Assembly (NCBI RefSeq): GCF_001870675.1
Contig: NZ_MEHT01000007.1
Location: 62,001-126,000, forward strand
Direction: 5' to 3'
Source of the DNA: Roseinatronobacter thiooxidans
GTDB lineage: Bacteria; Pseudomonadota; Alphaproteobacteria; Rhodobacterales; Rhodobacteraceae
DNA: 64,000 nucleotides
This document shows, piece after piece, positions 54,318 through 62,934 of the stretch. A program made the position numbers and the translations under genes. Below the pieces are notes generated by a model. It had not been told where the DNA came from, ran no database searches, and worked only from the letters and a program-made list of their open reading frames with translations. Every line of letters starts with the position of its first letter. Within the stretch, counting starts at the first letter, position 1.

Positions 54318-56147
54318 ATGAGCGCTGCGACCCTCAAGGTTCTTGAATTTCTGCAAAGCGTACATCCGTATGATTCACTGCCGCAGGACGAGTTGGCGCG
54401 TGTCGCCAGTTGCTTCGACCGCAGTGAGGTGCCTGCCGGCACTGTCATCTATACCGAGGGCGACCCTGTCGCAGGTGTCTGGCTGGTCAAATCCGGCACG
54501 GTCGAGGTGACAGACACCAATGGCGCGCTGGTCTCGATCCTGAGCCCGCGCAATTCCTTTGGCGAACGCGGGCTGCTGCGCGAGGGCCGCGCTGTGACCA
54601 CAGCCACCGCCACCACCAATGCGGTACTGCTGTGCCTGCCGGGCGGCGAATTGCGCCACCTGATCGCCAATTTCCCTGCGTTCGAGCGGTTTTTCAGCCG
54701 CGGATCGCCCAGCGGCAAGCTGGGGCGGCAAAATGATCTGGCAACGCTGAAAGTGGCCGACCTGATGGCGCGCAAGCCTTTCAGTGCCACCCCCAACACC
54801 ACGGCGCAGGATGCCGCCAAAATGATGCGCGAGCATCGGATTTCCTGCGTGCCCGTGGTCGAGGGCGAAAAGCTGGTGGGCATTGTCACCACCCGCGATC
54901 TGTCGGGCCGTGTGCTGGCCGAAGGCCGCGCCACCGACACCCCTTTATCGCAGGTGATGACCCCCGACCCCTTGTCGCTGTCGCCGCAATCGCTGGGGTC
55001 CGATATTCTGCATATGATGCTGGAGCACCGCATCGGGCATTTGCCTGTGGTGCGCGATGGCAAGCTGCTGGGCATGATCACCCAGACCGACCTGACCCGC
55101 TTTCAGGCCATCAGCTCTGGCCAGTTGGTGCGCGATGCGGCGGTTTCTGACACTTATGCCGATCTGGCCCATGTGACCGAACGCATCCCGCAACTGCTGG
55201 TGCAGCTGGTGGGCGCGCATAATGCCCATGATGTGGTCACGCGCCTGATTACCGATATTGCCGATACTGTCACCCGCCGCCTGTTGAAACTGGGCGAGGA
55301 GAAGCTGGGGCCACCACCTGTGCCCTATCTGTGGGCGGCCTGCGGATCGCAAGGGCGGCAGGAACAGACCGGCGTCAGCGACCAAGACAATTGCATCATT
55401 ATAGATGACAGCGTCACCCCCGATGACATGCCCTATTTTGCCGAACTGGCGCGGTTTGTGTCCGACGGGCTGGATGCGGCGGGCTATTTCTATTGCCCCG
55501 GCGACATGATGGCGACCAACCCGCGCTGGTGCCAGCCGGTCAGGGCATGGCGGCGCTATTTCCAGGGCTGGATCAAGACCCCCTCGCCCGAGGCGCAGAT
55601 GCTGGCCTCTGTCATGTTCGACCTGCGCCCCATTGGCGGGCAAGTCAGCCTGTTTCGGGATTTGCAGGACGAAACCCTTGCCGCCGCTGCCAAAAACTCG
55701 ATCTTTGTGGCGCATATGATCTCGAACTCTATCAAGCATGCGCCGCCTTTGGGGCTGTTGCGCGGCTTTGCGACCATCCGCTCGGGCGAGCATAAGAACC
55801 ATGTCGATATGAAACTGGGCGGCGTTGTGCCTGTGACAGATCTGGGCCGCGTCTATGCCCTGCGCGGGCGGATCACGGCGGCCAATACCCGCGCGCGCCT
55901 GCTGGCGGCTGAGGAGCAAGGCATCATCTCTGTCTCGGGGGCGCGCGACCTGATCGAGGCTTATGACCTGATCGCCGATCTGCGGCTGGAGAATCAGGCC
56001 AGTCTGGTGCGCATGGGCCGCAAGCCTGACAATTTTCTTGCCCCCTCGGACCTGTCGGATTTTGAACGCAGCCATCTGCGCGACGCTTTTGTTGTTGTGC
56101 GCACCATGCAATCCGCAATCGGCCAGATGGCCGGAACTCTCGGCTGA
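54318..56147 (+). CDS. CAP_ED-CBS-DUF294 nucleotidyltransferase-like regulator
   Basis: 609 residues. An N-terminal cyclic-nucleotide-type sensor (about 10-125; GDPVAGVWLVKSGTVEV), a CBS pair (about 145-260), a DUF294 nucleotidyltransferase-like domain (ACGSQGRQEQ and SDQDNCIII), and a DUF294 C-terminal domain. In GlnD-like proteins this fold moves nucleotidyl groups; here the target is unknown. The gene is a usual neighbour of DUF4212-symporter pairs and likely tunes the symporter or acs by energy state. Confidence 0.91.
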   Translation: MSAATLKVLEFLQSVHPYDSLPQDELARVASCFDRSEVPAGTVIYTEGDPVAGVWLVKSGTVEVTDTNGALVSILSPRNSFGERGLLREGRAVTTATATTNAVLLCLPGGELRHLIANFPAFERFFSRGSPSGKLGRQNDLATLKVADLMARKPFSATPNTTAQDAAKMMREHRISCVPVVEGEKLVGIVTTRDLSGRVLAEGRATDTPLSQVMTPDPLSLSPQSLGSDILHMMLEHRIGHLPVVRDGKLLGMITQTDLTRFQAISSGQLVRDAAVSDTYADLAHVTERIPQLLVQLVGAHNAHDVVTRLITDIADTVTRRLLKLGEEKLGPPPVPYLWAACGSQGRQEQTGVSDQDNCIIIDDSVTPDDMPYFAELARFVSDGLDAAGYFYCPGDMMATNPRWCQPVRAWRRYFQGWIKTPSPEAQMLASVMFDLRPIGGQVSLFRDLQDETLAAAAKNSIFVAHMISNSIKHAPPLGLLRGFATIRSGEHKNHVDMKLGGVVPVTDLGRVYALRGRITAANTRARLLAAEEQGIISVSGARDLIEAYDLIADLRLENQASLVRMGRKPDNFLAPSDLSDFERSHLRDAFVVVRTMQSAIGQMAGTLG

Positions 56148-56163
56148 AAGGAAAAAACAGCTA

Positions 56164-56712
56164 ATGCTATTGGAATTTCTGGCAGTAATCGTGGCGGGGT
56201 TTGGCGGCGGCGGGACTGCCATGATCGTGAACCGATTCAGCGGTCGGCGCCTGCCGGAAGCCTTTACGCCCTTCAGCGTTGCTGCGGGCATGCTGGCTAT
56301 GGTCGTGTATCTGGAATATTCTTGGGCTGACCGCTTCGAGGCAGGATTGCCCGACGAGGTTGTGATCGTCAGCAAGAACCAGCAGCAATCGTGGTTCCGG
56401 CCATGGACCTATGTGGTGCCCCTGACCAACCGCATGATTGCCGTCGATAACCGCATCCGCCAGCGCAATCGGGACAACCCCGATCTGGTGCTGACAGGGG
56501 TTATTTTGCAGGAACGCTGGGCGCTGACAATGGGTTTTAAATCCATGTTCGATTGCGCCAATGCCCGGCGCGCCGACCTGACCGAAGGCACGAGACTGGA
56601 TGAAGGGGGAATTCCAGTCTCGGCAGAGTGGTACTCACTCGCGCCGGATGACCGTTTTCTGACAATCGCTTGTGGAGGAGGAGCGCATGGAGGAGTCGTC
56701 GGAGAAAGCTGA
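56164..56712 (+). CDS. Membrane protein of unknown function in the acetate module
   Basis: 182 residues. Two membrane segments (about 1-19, LLEFLAVIVAGFGGGGTAMIV; and 36-52). The rest is soluble, with WSFRP-like WFRPWTYVVPLTNRM and GFKSMFDCANARRADL. No family is recognised. The last 26 bases overlap the response-regulator start in another frame, so the two are coupled and likely work together. Confidence 0.78.
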   Translation: MLLEFLAVIVAGFGGGGTAMIVNRFSGRRLPEAFTPFSVAAGMLAMVVYLEYSWADRFEAGLPDEVVIVSKNQQQSWFRPWTYVVPLTNRMIAVDNRIRQRNRDNPDLVLTGVILQERWALTMGFKSMFDCANARRADLTEGTRLDEGGIPVSAEWYSLAPDDRFLTIACGGGAHGGVVGES

Positions 56713-57109
56713 TATCCTTGTTGTCGAGGATGAGGACAACATCGCCATCGCCCTGAACTATCTGCTGACGCGCGAGGGGTATAACCAGACGCGGCTGGCC
56801 ACTGGCGCAGGCGCGGTCGAGATGATCCGCACGCAAAAGCCCGATCTGGTGCTGCTGGATGTCATGCTGCCCGAAGTTTCGGGCTATGAAATCTGCCAGA
56901 CCGTGCGCGCGGACCCGGAATGCGCCGATGTGCGCATTCTGATGATGACCGCGCGCGGATCAGCAATGGAGCGGCGCAAGGGGCTGGCCATGGGGGCGGA
57001 TGGTTTCATCTCGAAACCGTTCGAGTTGAAGGAATTGCGCGAACAGGTGCGCAAGATTCTGGCTGGTGATCTGGACACAGCGCCGCATGAAGGAATTGCG
57101 GATGCTTGA
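56687..57109 (+). CDS. Receiver-only response regulator
   Basis: 140 residues, a CheY-type domain with no output. Acidic pair E14/D15, phosphorylation aspartate D58 (VLLDVMLPE), T88, and K110 (SKPFE) are all present. The ATG at 56687 follows GGAGGAGGAG. The next gene encodes a sensor that lacks the phosphorylatable histidine and overlaps this one, so its partner kinase is unclear. Confidence 0.92.
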   Translation: MEESSEKADILVVEDEDNIAIALNYLLTREGYNQTRLATGAGAVEMIRTQKPDLVLLDVMLPEVSGYEICQTVRADPECADVRILMMTARGSAMERRKGLAMGADGFISKPFELKELREQVRKILAGDLDTAPHEGIADA

Positions 57110-59198
57110 ACGCCTGAGCCTGCGCATTCGCATTTTGCTGTTTTTCGTGCTGCTGGCTGTCGGGGCTGTCGCGGCGATGATGGCGGGCGGCTGGCTGGTG
57201 CTGTCGCGCAGCGAGGCGCCGGGCCTTGCGGGGCCAATGCTGCAGGCCGGCATATTGGGCGGGTTCCTGATTGTGTTTCTGGTCACCGGCATCTGGTATC
57301 TGTTCGACACCCATGTTGCGCGCGCCATTGACAGCCTTGCCAACGCCATCCGCACCCGCGCCCATACCGATGTCAGCGATGATATCGGGCGCGAGAAGGA
57401 CCGCGCCAGATATCTGGGCGATCTAGCCCCTGCCGCCTCCGAGATGACACGCTCGCTGGCGCAGACCCGCTCGGCGCTGGCGGAATCGGTGGCGCGCGAA
57501 ACCTCGCGCCTGTCTGCCGAGAAAGCGCGGCTGGAAAAGCTGCTGGCCGATGTGCCTGTGGCGGTGTTGCTGTGCACTGCCGATTACCAGCTGGCCTTTT
57601 ACAACGGGCAGGCCGTTACCATTCTGGAAGCGGGCGGTGCCCCCGGACTGGACCGCAACCTGCTGGATTACCTGCGCGAAGGCCCTGTGCGCCACGCCTA
57701 TGAACGCCTTAGCAAACTCAACGACCCCGATGCCGCATCGGACCTGATCTGCGCCACAACCGGCACGGGCCGCCTGTTGTCAGGGCGCATGCGCGTGTTG
57801 CGGCGCACTGACAATATCCAGCGTCCGGGCTTTGTGCTGACCCTGCGCGACGTGACCGCAGACCTTGCCACCCATGCCGCGCGCGAGGCGCTGCTGGACG
57901 AAGTGTTTGACCGTGTGCGCAGGCCCGCTGCAAATCTGCAAACCGTCATTGGCGTCATCTCGGAAGATGCCGGTATGGCACAGGCCCAAGACCTGATGGC
58001 CGCGCTTTTGTCAGAGGTGCAGACCCTGACCGCCGCCATCACCGATCTGGGCAAGCGCTATGACGAAGGGCGCAGCGACTGGCGGCCCATGGGCCAGACC
58101 CGTGCCCAAGACCTGATGGACGGGGTCAGCGCCCAATTTGCCGTGCTGGGGCTGGAGATTGAAACAGACGGTCCCGACCTGATGCTGACCTGTGACGGGT
58201 TTGAACTGGCCCTGTTCTTCCGCTGGCTGGGCGAGAAGCTGGCCAAAACCGGACATGGCGGCAATTTCCGCCTGTGTCTGGCCGAAGAAGACGGGCCGGG
58301 CGCTGTCTTCGATATGATGTGGCAGGGCGAGGCGCTGCCTGTGGGCGTGCTGGATGACTGGCTGGCAGAGCCGCTGGATGCCGACCTGCCCGACCTGACG
58401 CCGCGCGCGGTGCTGAATGCGCATGCCACCGAAGCCTGGACAGAAACCCGCGCCGATGGCTGGTTTGCTGTGCGCATGCCCATACCCAATGCCCGCCGCG
58501 CCACCCGCAGGCCCGCCCCGATTGACCGCGAAGTGGTCTATGATTTCGACCTGCTGTCCAAGGAACGCAACGCCGAAGTGCTGGAAAGCCGGCTTGAAGA
58601 CCTGACCTATGTGGTTTTCGACACCGAAACCACGGGCCTGACCCCCTCTAGCGACGAGATCGTGCAAATCGCTGCGGTGCGTCTGGTGAACGGCAGGCGC
58701 GTGCGGCGAGAGGTGTTTGACACGCTGGTAGACCCCAAACGCGCCATCCCCCAAAGCTCGACCGAGGTGCATGGCATTACCGAAGATATGGTCAAGGGTG
58801 CGCCCACAATGGCCGAAGCGGGGAAGCGCTTTCACGAATTTGCGCGCGGTGCGGTGCTGATTGCGCATAACGCGCCCTTCGACATGGAATTTCTGCGCCG
58901 CCATGAAAAAGATATTGGGGCAAGTTTCGATCATCCGGTGCTGGATACGGTTTTGCTGTCGGCTGTCGTCTATGGGCAGTTGGAACAGCATTCCCTGGAC
59001 GCGCTGACAGCACGGCTGGGCATTACCATTCCAGAGGAAGCGCGCCATACCGCCATCGGCGATACTGTCGCCACAGCCGATGCGTTCCTGAAGCTGATTC
59101 CCATGCTGAAGGCGCGCGGGCTGAACACCTTTGGCGATGTCCTGACCGAAGTGCGCCGCCATGGCCGCCTGCTCAAAGACCTCAACACCAGCTCCTAG
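57102..59198 (+). CDS. Membrane sensor (degenerate histidine kinase) fused to a DEDDh exonuclease
   Basis: 698 residues. Two membrane segments (about 11-34 and 48-67), a HAMP-like linker, a PAS-like domain (about 135-190), then a DHp-like helix reading EVFDRVRRPAANLQ where a histidine would be expected but is missing, and a worn ATPase-like domain. The C-terminal 190 residues are a complete DEDDh 3'-5' exonuclease: FDTETTGL (D507, E509), IAHNAPFD, and HTAIGD (H649, D654). Exonuclease genes are known beside acetate symporter genes; a fusion with a pseudo-kinase is striking. The ATG at 57102 has AAGGA upstream; 57087 is possible. Confidence 0.85.
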   Translation: MLERLSLRIRILLFFVLLAVGAVAAMMAGGWLVLSRSEAPGLAGPMLQAGILGGFLIVFLVTGIWYLFDTHVARAIDSLANAIRTRAHTDVSDDIGREKDRARYLGDLAPAASEMTRSLAQTRSALAESVARETSRLSAEKARLEKLLADVPVAVLLCTADYQLAFYNGQAVTILEAGGAPGLDRNLLDYLREGPVRHAYERLSKLNDPDAASDLICATTGTGRLLSGRMRVLRRTDNIQRPGFVLTLRDVTADLATHAAREALLDEVFDRVRRPAANLQTVIGVISEDAGMAQAQDLMAALLSEVQTLTAAITDLGKRYDEGRSDWRPMGQTRAQDLMDGVSAQFAVLGLEIETDGPDLMLTCDGFELALFFRWLGEKLAKTGHGGNFRLCLAEEDGPGAVFDMMWQGEALPVGVLDDWLAEPLDADLPDLTPRAVLNAHATEAWTETRADGWFAVRMPIPNARRATRRPAPIDREVVYDFDLLSKERNAEVLESRLEDLTYVVFDTETTGLTPSSDEIVQIAAVRLVNGRRVRREVFDTLVDPKRAIPQSSTEVHGITEDMVKGAPTMAEAGKRFHEFARGAVLIAHNAPFDMEFLRRHEKDIGASFDHPVLDTVLLSAVVYGQLEQHSLDALTARLGITIPEEARHTAIGDTVATADAFLKLIPMLKARGLNTFGDVLTEVRRHGRLLKDLNTSS

Positions 59199-59285
59199 CG
59201 CAAAGCGGCTGGGGCCATTGACCATGCGCTTTGGGCCGGGGCCACGCGCAACAGCACTGAGGTTTTTCAGGCTGCGTCAGGCCCC

Positions 59286-59300
59286 TTAACCGATACTTAA
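59286..59300. promoter_or_regulatory. CtrA-type box TTAA-N7-TTAA
   Basis: TTAA (59286-59289), seven bases, TTAA (59297-59300). This is the full CtrA recognition layout of alphaproteobacteria. It lies 54-68 bases before the PAS protein ATG. CtrA control is inferred. Confidence 0.55.
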
Positions 59301-59353
59301 GAAATATCCCCTATTCTGGTCTGGCCAGTTCCGGTTCACTCAGGGGGTCAAGA

Positions 59354-61030
59354 ATGACGCAGGCCGCATTATTGGGGATCACCATCTGCCTGACTTCGGC
59401 GCTGGTCGTGCTGGGCGCACTTGCAATTTTCACAGGGCTGTCGCGCCCCAAACGTGCTGCGGACATCCGGTTTGATGCAACCGATCACGATGTGGTTTTC
59501 ATTTTCCGCGAAAGTGAACTTGTCGATGGCTCGGATGCCGCGCGCGCGCTTCTGGCCACGCTGCCTGTGCCGGAACACACCCTTGCCAAACCTTCTGATC
59601 TGGCGGTTCTGATGCAGTATCTTTGCGCGCGCTTTGCCGGTGTACAGGAAAAACTTGGCACGCTTGCGCATTCGGGCGGGTGGGATTTGCCCTCTCATAC
59701 CGGCGACGGGCTGATACTCCGCGCGCGGTTTCACAAAGGACTGACACAGTTGCGCCTGACCGATACCTCGGATGACGGGGCGTTGCTGGTGATTGACCGC
59801 CTTAGCCATGATGCGCAGCAAAAAGAACTGAAAACCCTGCGCGCTGTGGTGTGCAACCTGCCAACACTGGTTTGGAAAACAGATGAATATGGCAATATCA
59901 TCTGGGCAAATGCGGCCTATATCGGCGCACTTCGTGGTGTTGAAGGGGCTGATCTGGCACTGGTCTGGCCCCTGCCTGACCTGTTTTCCAACACCACCGC
60001 GCAGACCGAAGACCGCCTTGCCTTCGAGAAACAGGGCCGGACCCACTGGTTCGCGCATAGCCAGATCGAAGATGGCGGGCATGTCACCCATTTCGCAACC
60101 CCGATAGATGCCGCCGTGCAATCCGAAGCGGCACGGCGCGAAACTGTCCAGACCCTGACACGCACCTTTGCCTGCCTGCCCATCGGGCTGGCGCTGTTCG
60201 ATGCAGACCGGCGCTTGCAGGTTTTCAACCCTGCGCTGGTCGATCTGACAGGGCTAGAGCCGCTGTTTCTGGCCGCGCGCCCCAGTTTCGAGCAGGTTTT
60301 ATACGCCATGCGCGAAAACCGCATGCTGCCAGAGCCTAAAAACTTCAATTCATGGCGCGCTGACATTCTGGACATGGAGAAAGCGTCGGAAAATGGCAGC
60401 TACGCCGAAGAATGGTGTCTGGAAGGGGGGCGCACCTATCTTGTTACCGGACGCCCGCAACCCAACGGCGCCATTGCCCTGTTCCTTCAGGACATCACGA
60501 GTGAGGCGACACTGGCGCGCAGCTTCCGCGCCGAGATTGAAACCGCGCATAAGGTTCTGGACCGGCTGGATGAGGGAATCGCCGTTTTCAGCCTAAGCGG
60601 GCAGGCAGTGCTGGCAAATGCAACCTATGTCCGGCTGTGGCAAACAGACCCTTGCGCCGATCTGGCCGATGCGGGCCTGTCACAGGCGCTGGCCCAATGG
60701 GCAGCGCGGTGCGAGCCGACACAATTCTGGGCGCGCCTTGCAGAATTCATCTCCACGCAGACGGGTCAGGACCAGATCACCGGCACCATTGCCTTGCGCA
60801 CGGGTCTGCCCCTGAATGTGACCGCCAGCCGCGTCAGCGGCGGCAGCCTGATGCTGCGCTTTCAAGATGCCAGTGCCGCCGCTGCGCATGCGCATTCTGA
60901 CAGGCTGCGCCGCCCCGATCTGGCTGGCCCGCCCGCCGATGACATGGACCAAGACGCGCTACCGCCCCCGCCGCTTGCGCCCCGCAAACCCCGCAGCGCG
61001 CGCCATACCGGCACCAGATTGCGCGCCTGA
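59354..61030 (+). CDS. Membrane-anchored PAS-domain protein without kinase domain
   Basis: 558 residues. An N-terminal membrane segment (about 5-27), then a series of PAS-like domains (about 160-260, 275-385 and 405-515; WKTDEYGNIIWANAAYI and GLALFDADRRLQVFN show the pattern). A proline-rich tail ends the protein. No histidine-kinase or GGDEF domain is seen, so it may work as a DivL-like scaffold or sensor partner. A CtrA-type box precedes it. Only 35 bases separate its end from cobQ, which converges. Confidence 0.82.
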   Translation: MTQAALLGITICLTSALVVLGALAIFTGLSRPKRAADIRFDATDHDVVFIFRESELVDGSDAARALLATLPVPEHTLAKPSDLAVLMQYLCARFAGVQEKLGTLAHSGGWDLPSHTGDGLILRARFHKGLTQLRLTDTSDDGALLVIDRLSHDAQQKELKTLRAVVCNLPTLVWKTDEYGNIIWANAAYIGALRGVEGADLALVWPLPDLFSNTTAQTEDRLAFEKQGRTHWFAHSQIEDGGHVTHFATPIDAAVQSEAARRETVQTLTRTFACLPIGLALFDADRRLQVFNPALVDLTGLEPLFLAARPSFEQVLYAMRENRMLPEPKNFNSWRADILDMEKASENGSYAEEWCLEGGRTYLVTGRPQPNGAIALFLQDITSEATLARSFRAEIETAHKVLDRLDEGIAVFSLSGQAVLANATYVRLWQTDPCADLADAGLSQALAQWAARCEPTQFWARLAEFISTQTGQDQITGTIALRTGLPLNVTASRVSGGSLMLRFQDASAAAAHAHSDRLRRPDLAGPPADDMDQDALPPPPLAPRKPRSARHTGTRLRA

Positions 61031-61065
61031 TGGAAAGGGTAAGGACCACAGCCGCGATTGCACCG

Positions 61066-62511
61066 TCAGCGCGCCGCCGCCAGCACGCCCGCCACATCGA
61101 TATGCGCCTCGACATGGTCGGCCAGAGCATCCAGCGCCTGTGCGACCAGCGTGCCATGGTTCAGTCCGCCTGCGGCAATGCCCAGCCCTGCCAGATACTG
61201 CGCACGAAACCTGTCGGACGCGAACAGCCCGTGCAGATAGGTGCCGGTGATCCGCCCGTCGGGGGAAATCGCACCTTCCTGCGCGCCGCCCACATGGGCG
61301 AAGGGGCGCGCGCGGTCGGGGCCTGTGGTGCGCCCGATATGGATTTCATAGCCCGCCACCTCCAGCCCTGTGGCCGCGTGCTGCGCCTGCACCCGCGTCA
61401 GGCGCTTGTCGGGCGTCATGGTCGTCTCGACCTCCAGCAGGCCCAGTCCCGCCATGTCACCGGCTGGCCCCTCGATCCCGTCAGGGTCGCGCACAAGCTG
61501 GCCCAGCATCTGATACCCGCCGCAAATGCCCAGAACATGCCCGCCGCGCCGGATATGGGCCTGCAAGTCTATATCCCAGCCCTGAGCGCGCAAAAACGCC
61601 AGATCGCCGCGCGTCGATTTCGACCCCGGCAAAATGACCAGCCGCGCATCGCCCGGAATTGCCGCGCCCGCGCGCACGATCACCAGATCGACATTCGGCT
61701 CACTTGCAAGCGGGTCCAGATCGTCGAAATTGGCAATCCGCGAAAAGGCCAGACAGGCGACCTTGACGCCGCCGCCTGTGGGCGCAGAGGCCAGATCCTG
61801 CGCATCCTCGGCGGGCAGCAGATGGGCGCGGTCAAACCACGGCACCACACCAAAGCCGCGCCAGCCCGTGCGGGCCGCGATATAGTCATATCCGTCATCG
61901 AACAGGCGCGGATCGCCCCGAAACTTGTTGATGATGAACCCCGCAACCATGGCGGCATCATCTTGGTCGATCACGGCCTGCGTGCCCACCACCTGCGCAA
62001 TCACGCCGCCCCGGTCTATGTCGCCCACCAGCACAACCGGCACATCTGCCGCGCGCGCAAAGCCCATATTGGCAATATCACCCGCCCGCAGGTTCACTTC
62101 GGCCGGGCTGCCTGCCCCTTCGACAATGACCAGATCATGGGCCGCGCGCAGCCTTTGGAAACTGTCCAGCACCGCCCCCATCAGCTGCGGCTTCAGGCGC
62201 GCGTAATCGCGCGCCATTGCGGTGGTCAGGCGCTTGCCTTGCACAACAACCTGTGCGCCACGCTCGCTTTCGGGTTTCAGCAGGACGGGGTTCATATCGG
62301 TCACCGGCTCCAGCCCGCAGGCCATGGCCTGCAACGCCTGCGCGCGCCCGATCTCGCCGCCATCGGCGGTGACAGCGGCATTGTTCGACATGTTCTGCGG
62401 CTTGAACGGGGCCACACGCAGCCCCCGCCGCACGGCCGCGCGACACAGCCCTGCGACAAGCATGGATTTCCCCACATTCGAGCCGCAACCCTGAATCATT
62501 ATGGCTGTCAT
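61066..62511 (-). CDS. cobQ: Cobyric acid synthase CobQ
   Basis: 481 residues. An N-terminal P-loop-like synthetase domain ([16 protein letters not shown]) and a C-terminal class I glutamine amidotransferase domain with catalytic Cys in [11 protein letters not shown] and His in GTYLHGLF. It amidates four side chains of adenosyl-cobyrinic diamide in cobalamin synthesis. No cobalamin riboswitch could be recognised in the short upstream gap. Confidence 0.96.
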   Translation of the reverse strand: MTAIMIQGCGSNVGKSMLVAGLCRAAVRRGLRVAPFKPQNMSNNAAVTADGGEIGRAQALQAMACGLEPVTDMNPVLLKPESERGAQVVVQGKRLTTAMARDYARLKPQLMGAVLDSFQRLRAAHDLVIVEGAGSPAEVNLRAGDIANMGFARAADVPVVLVGDIDRGGVIAQVVGTQAVIDQDDAAMVAGFIINKFRGDPRLFDDGYDYIAARTGWRGFGVVPWFDRAHLLPAEDAQDLASAPTGGGVKVACLAFSRIANFDDLDPLASEPNVDLVIVRAGAAIPGDARLVILPGSKSTRGDLAFLRAQGWDIDLQAHIRRGGHVLGICGGYQMLGQLVRDPDGIEGPAGDMAGLGLLEVETTMTPDKRLTRVQAQHAATGLEVAGYEIHIGRTTGPDRARPFAHVGGAQEGAISPDGRITGTYLHGLFASDRFRAQYLAGLGIAAGGLNHGTLVAQALDALADHVEAHIDVAGVLAAAR

Positions 62512-62617
62512 ATCCTAACCCACCTGCACCGCTTGCGGCGAAACACTGCCTCGGCGCACCCGAAAAGAGAAGCGGCGAATCTCTCGCCTGCGCCGCGTCC
62601 TGCATATCTGGAAAAGT

Positions 62618-62701
62618 TGGTGCGGGTGGTCGGAGTCGAACCGACACTCCTTGCGGAAAGGGTGTTTGAGACCCTCGCGTCTACCATTCCGCCACACCCG
62701 C
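62618..62701 (-). tRNA. tRNA-Leu (CAA)
   Basis: On the minus strand: acceptor GCGGGTG/CACCCGC, anticodon stem AGGGT/ACCCT around CTCAAAC (anticodon CAA), a long variable arm (TTCCGCAAGGAG), T arm GTCGG-TTCGACT-CCGAC, discriminator A, and an encoded CCA. Confidence 0.95.
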
Positions 62702-62934
62702 ACAACTTGCGCGTCTTTAGCGCGGAATTTTCCCCTCTGCAACTGGTCAAACGCGGCTTGGCGCAGATTTGCGACAGGTGTCAATCGGTCAAAACCCATG
62801 AAGATTGACCTTTTCCAAGAAATAGCTTATGAGCCGTGCCTGTGCTGCCTTTGGGTGGCATATCCGCTCGCGGGGCGTAGTAGCAAAGCGTCCCTGAACC
62901 GATCGCGGCCCGATGCCGTATCAAATGGACGCAT

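Noticed and set aside
62512-62617. Cobalamin riboswitch before cobQ
   Set aside because: The gap is only about 100 bases and shows no B12-box-like conserved sequence.
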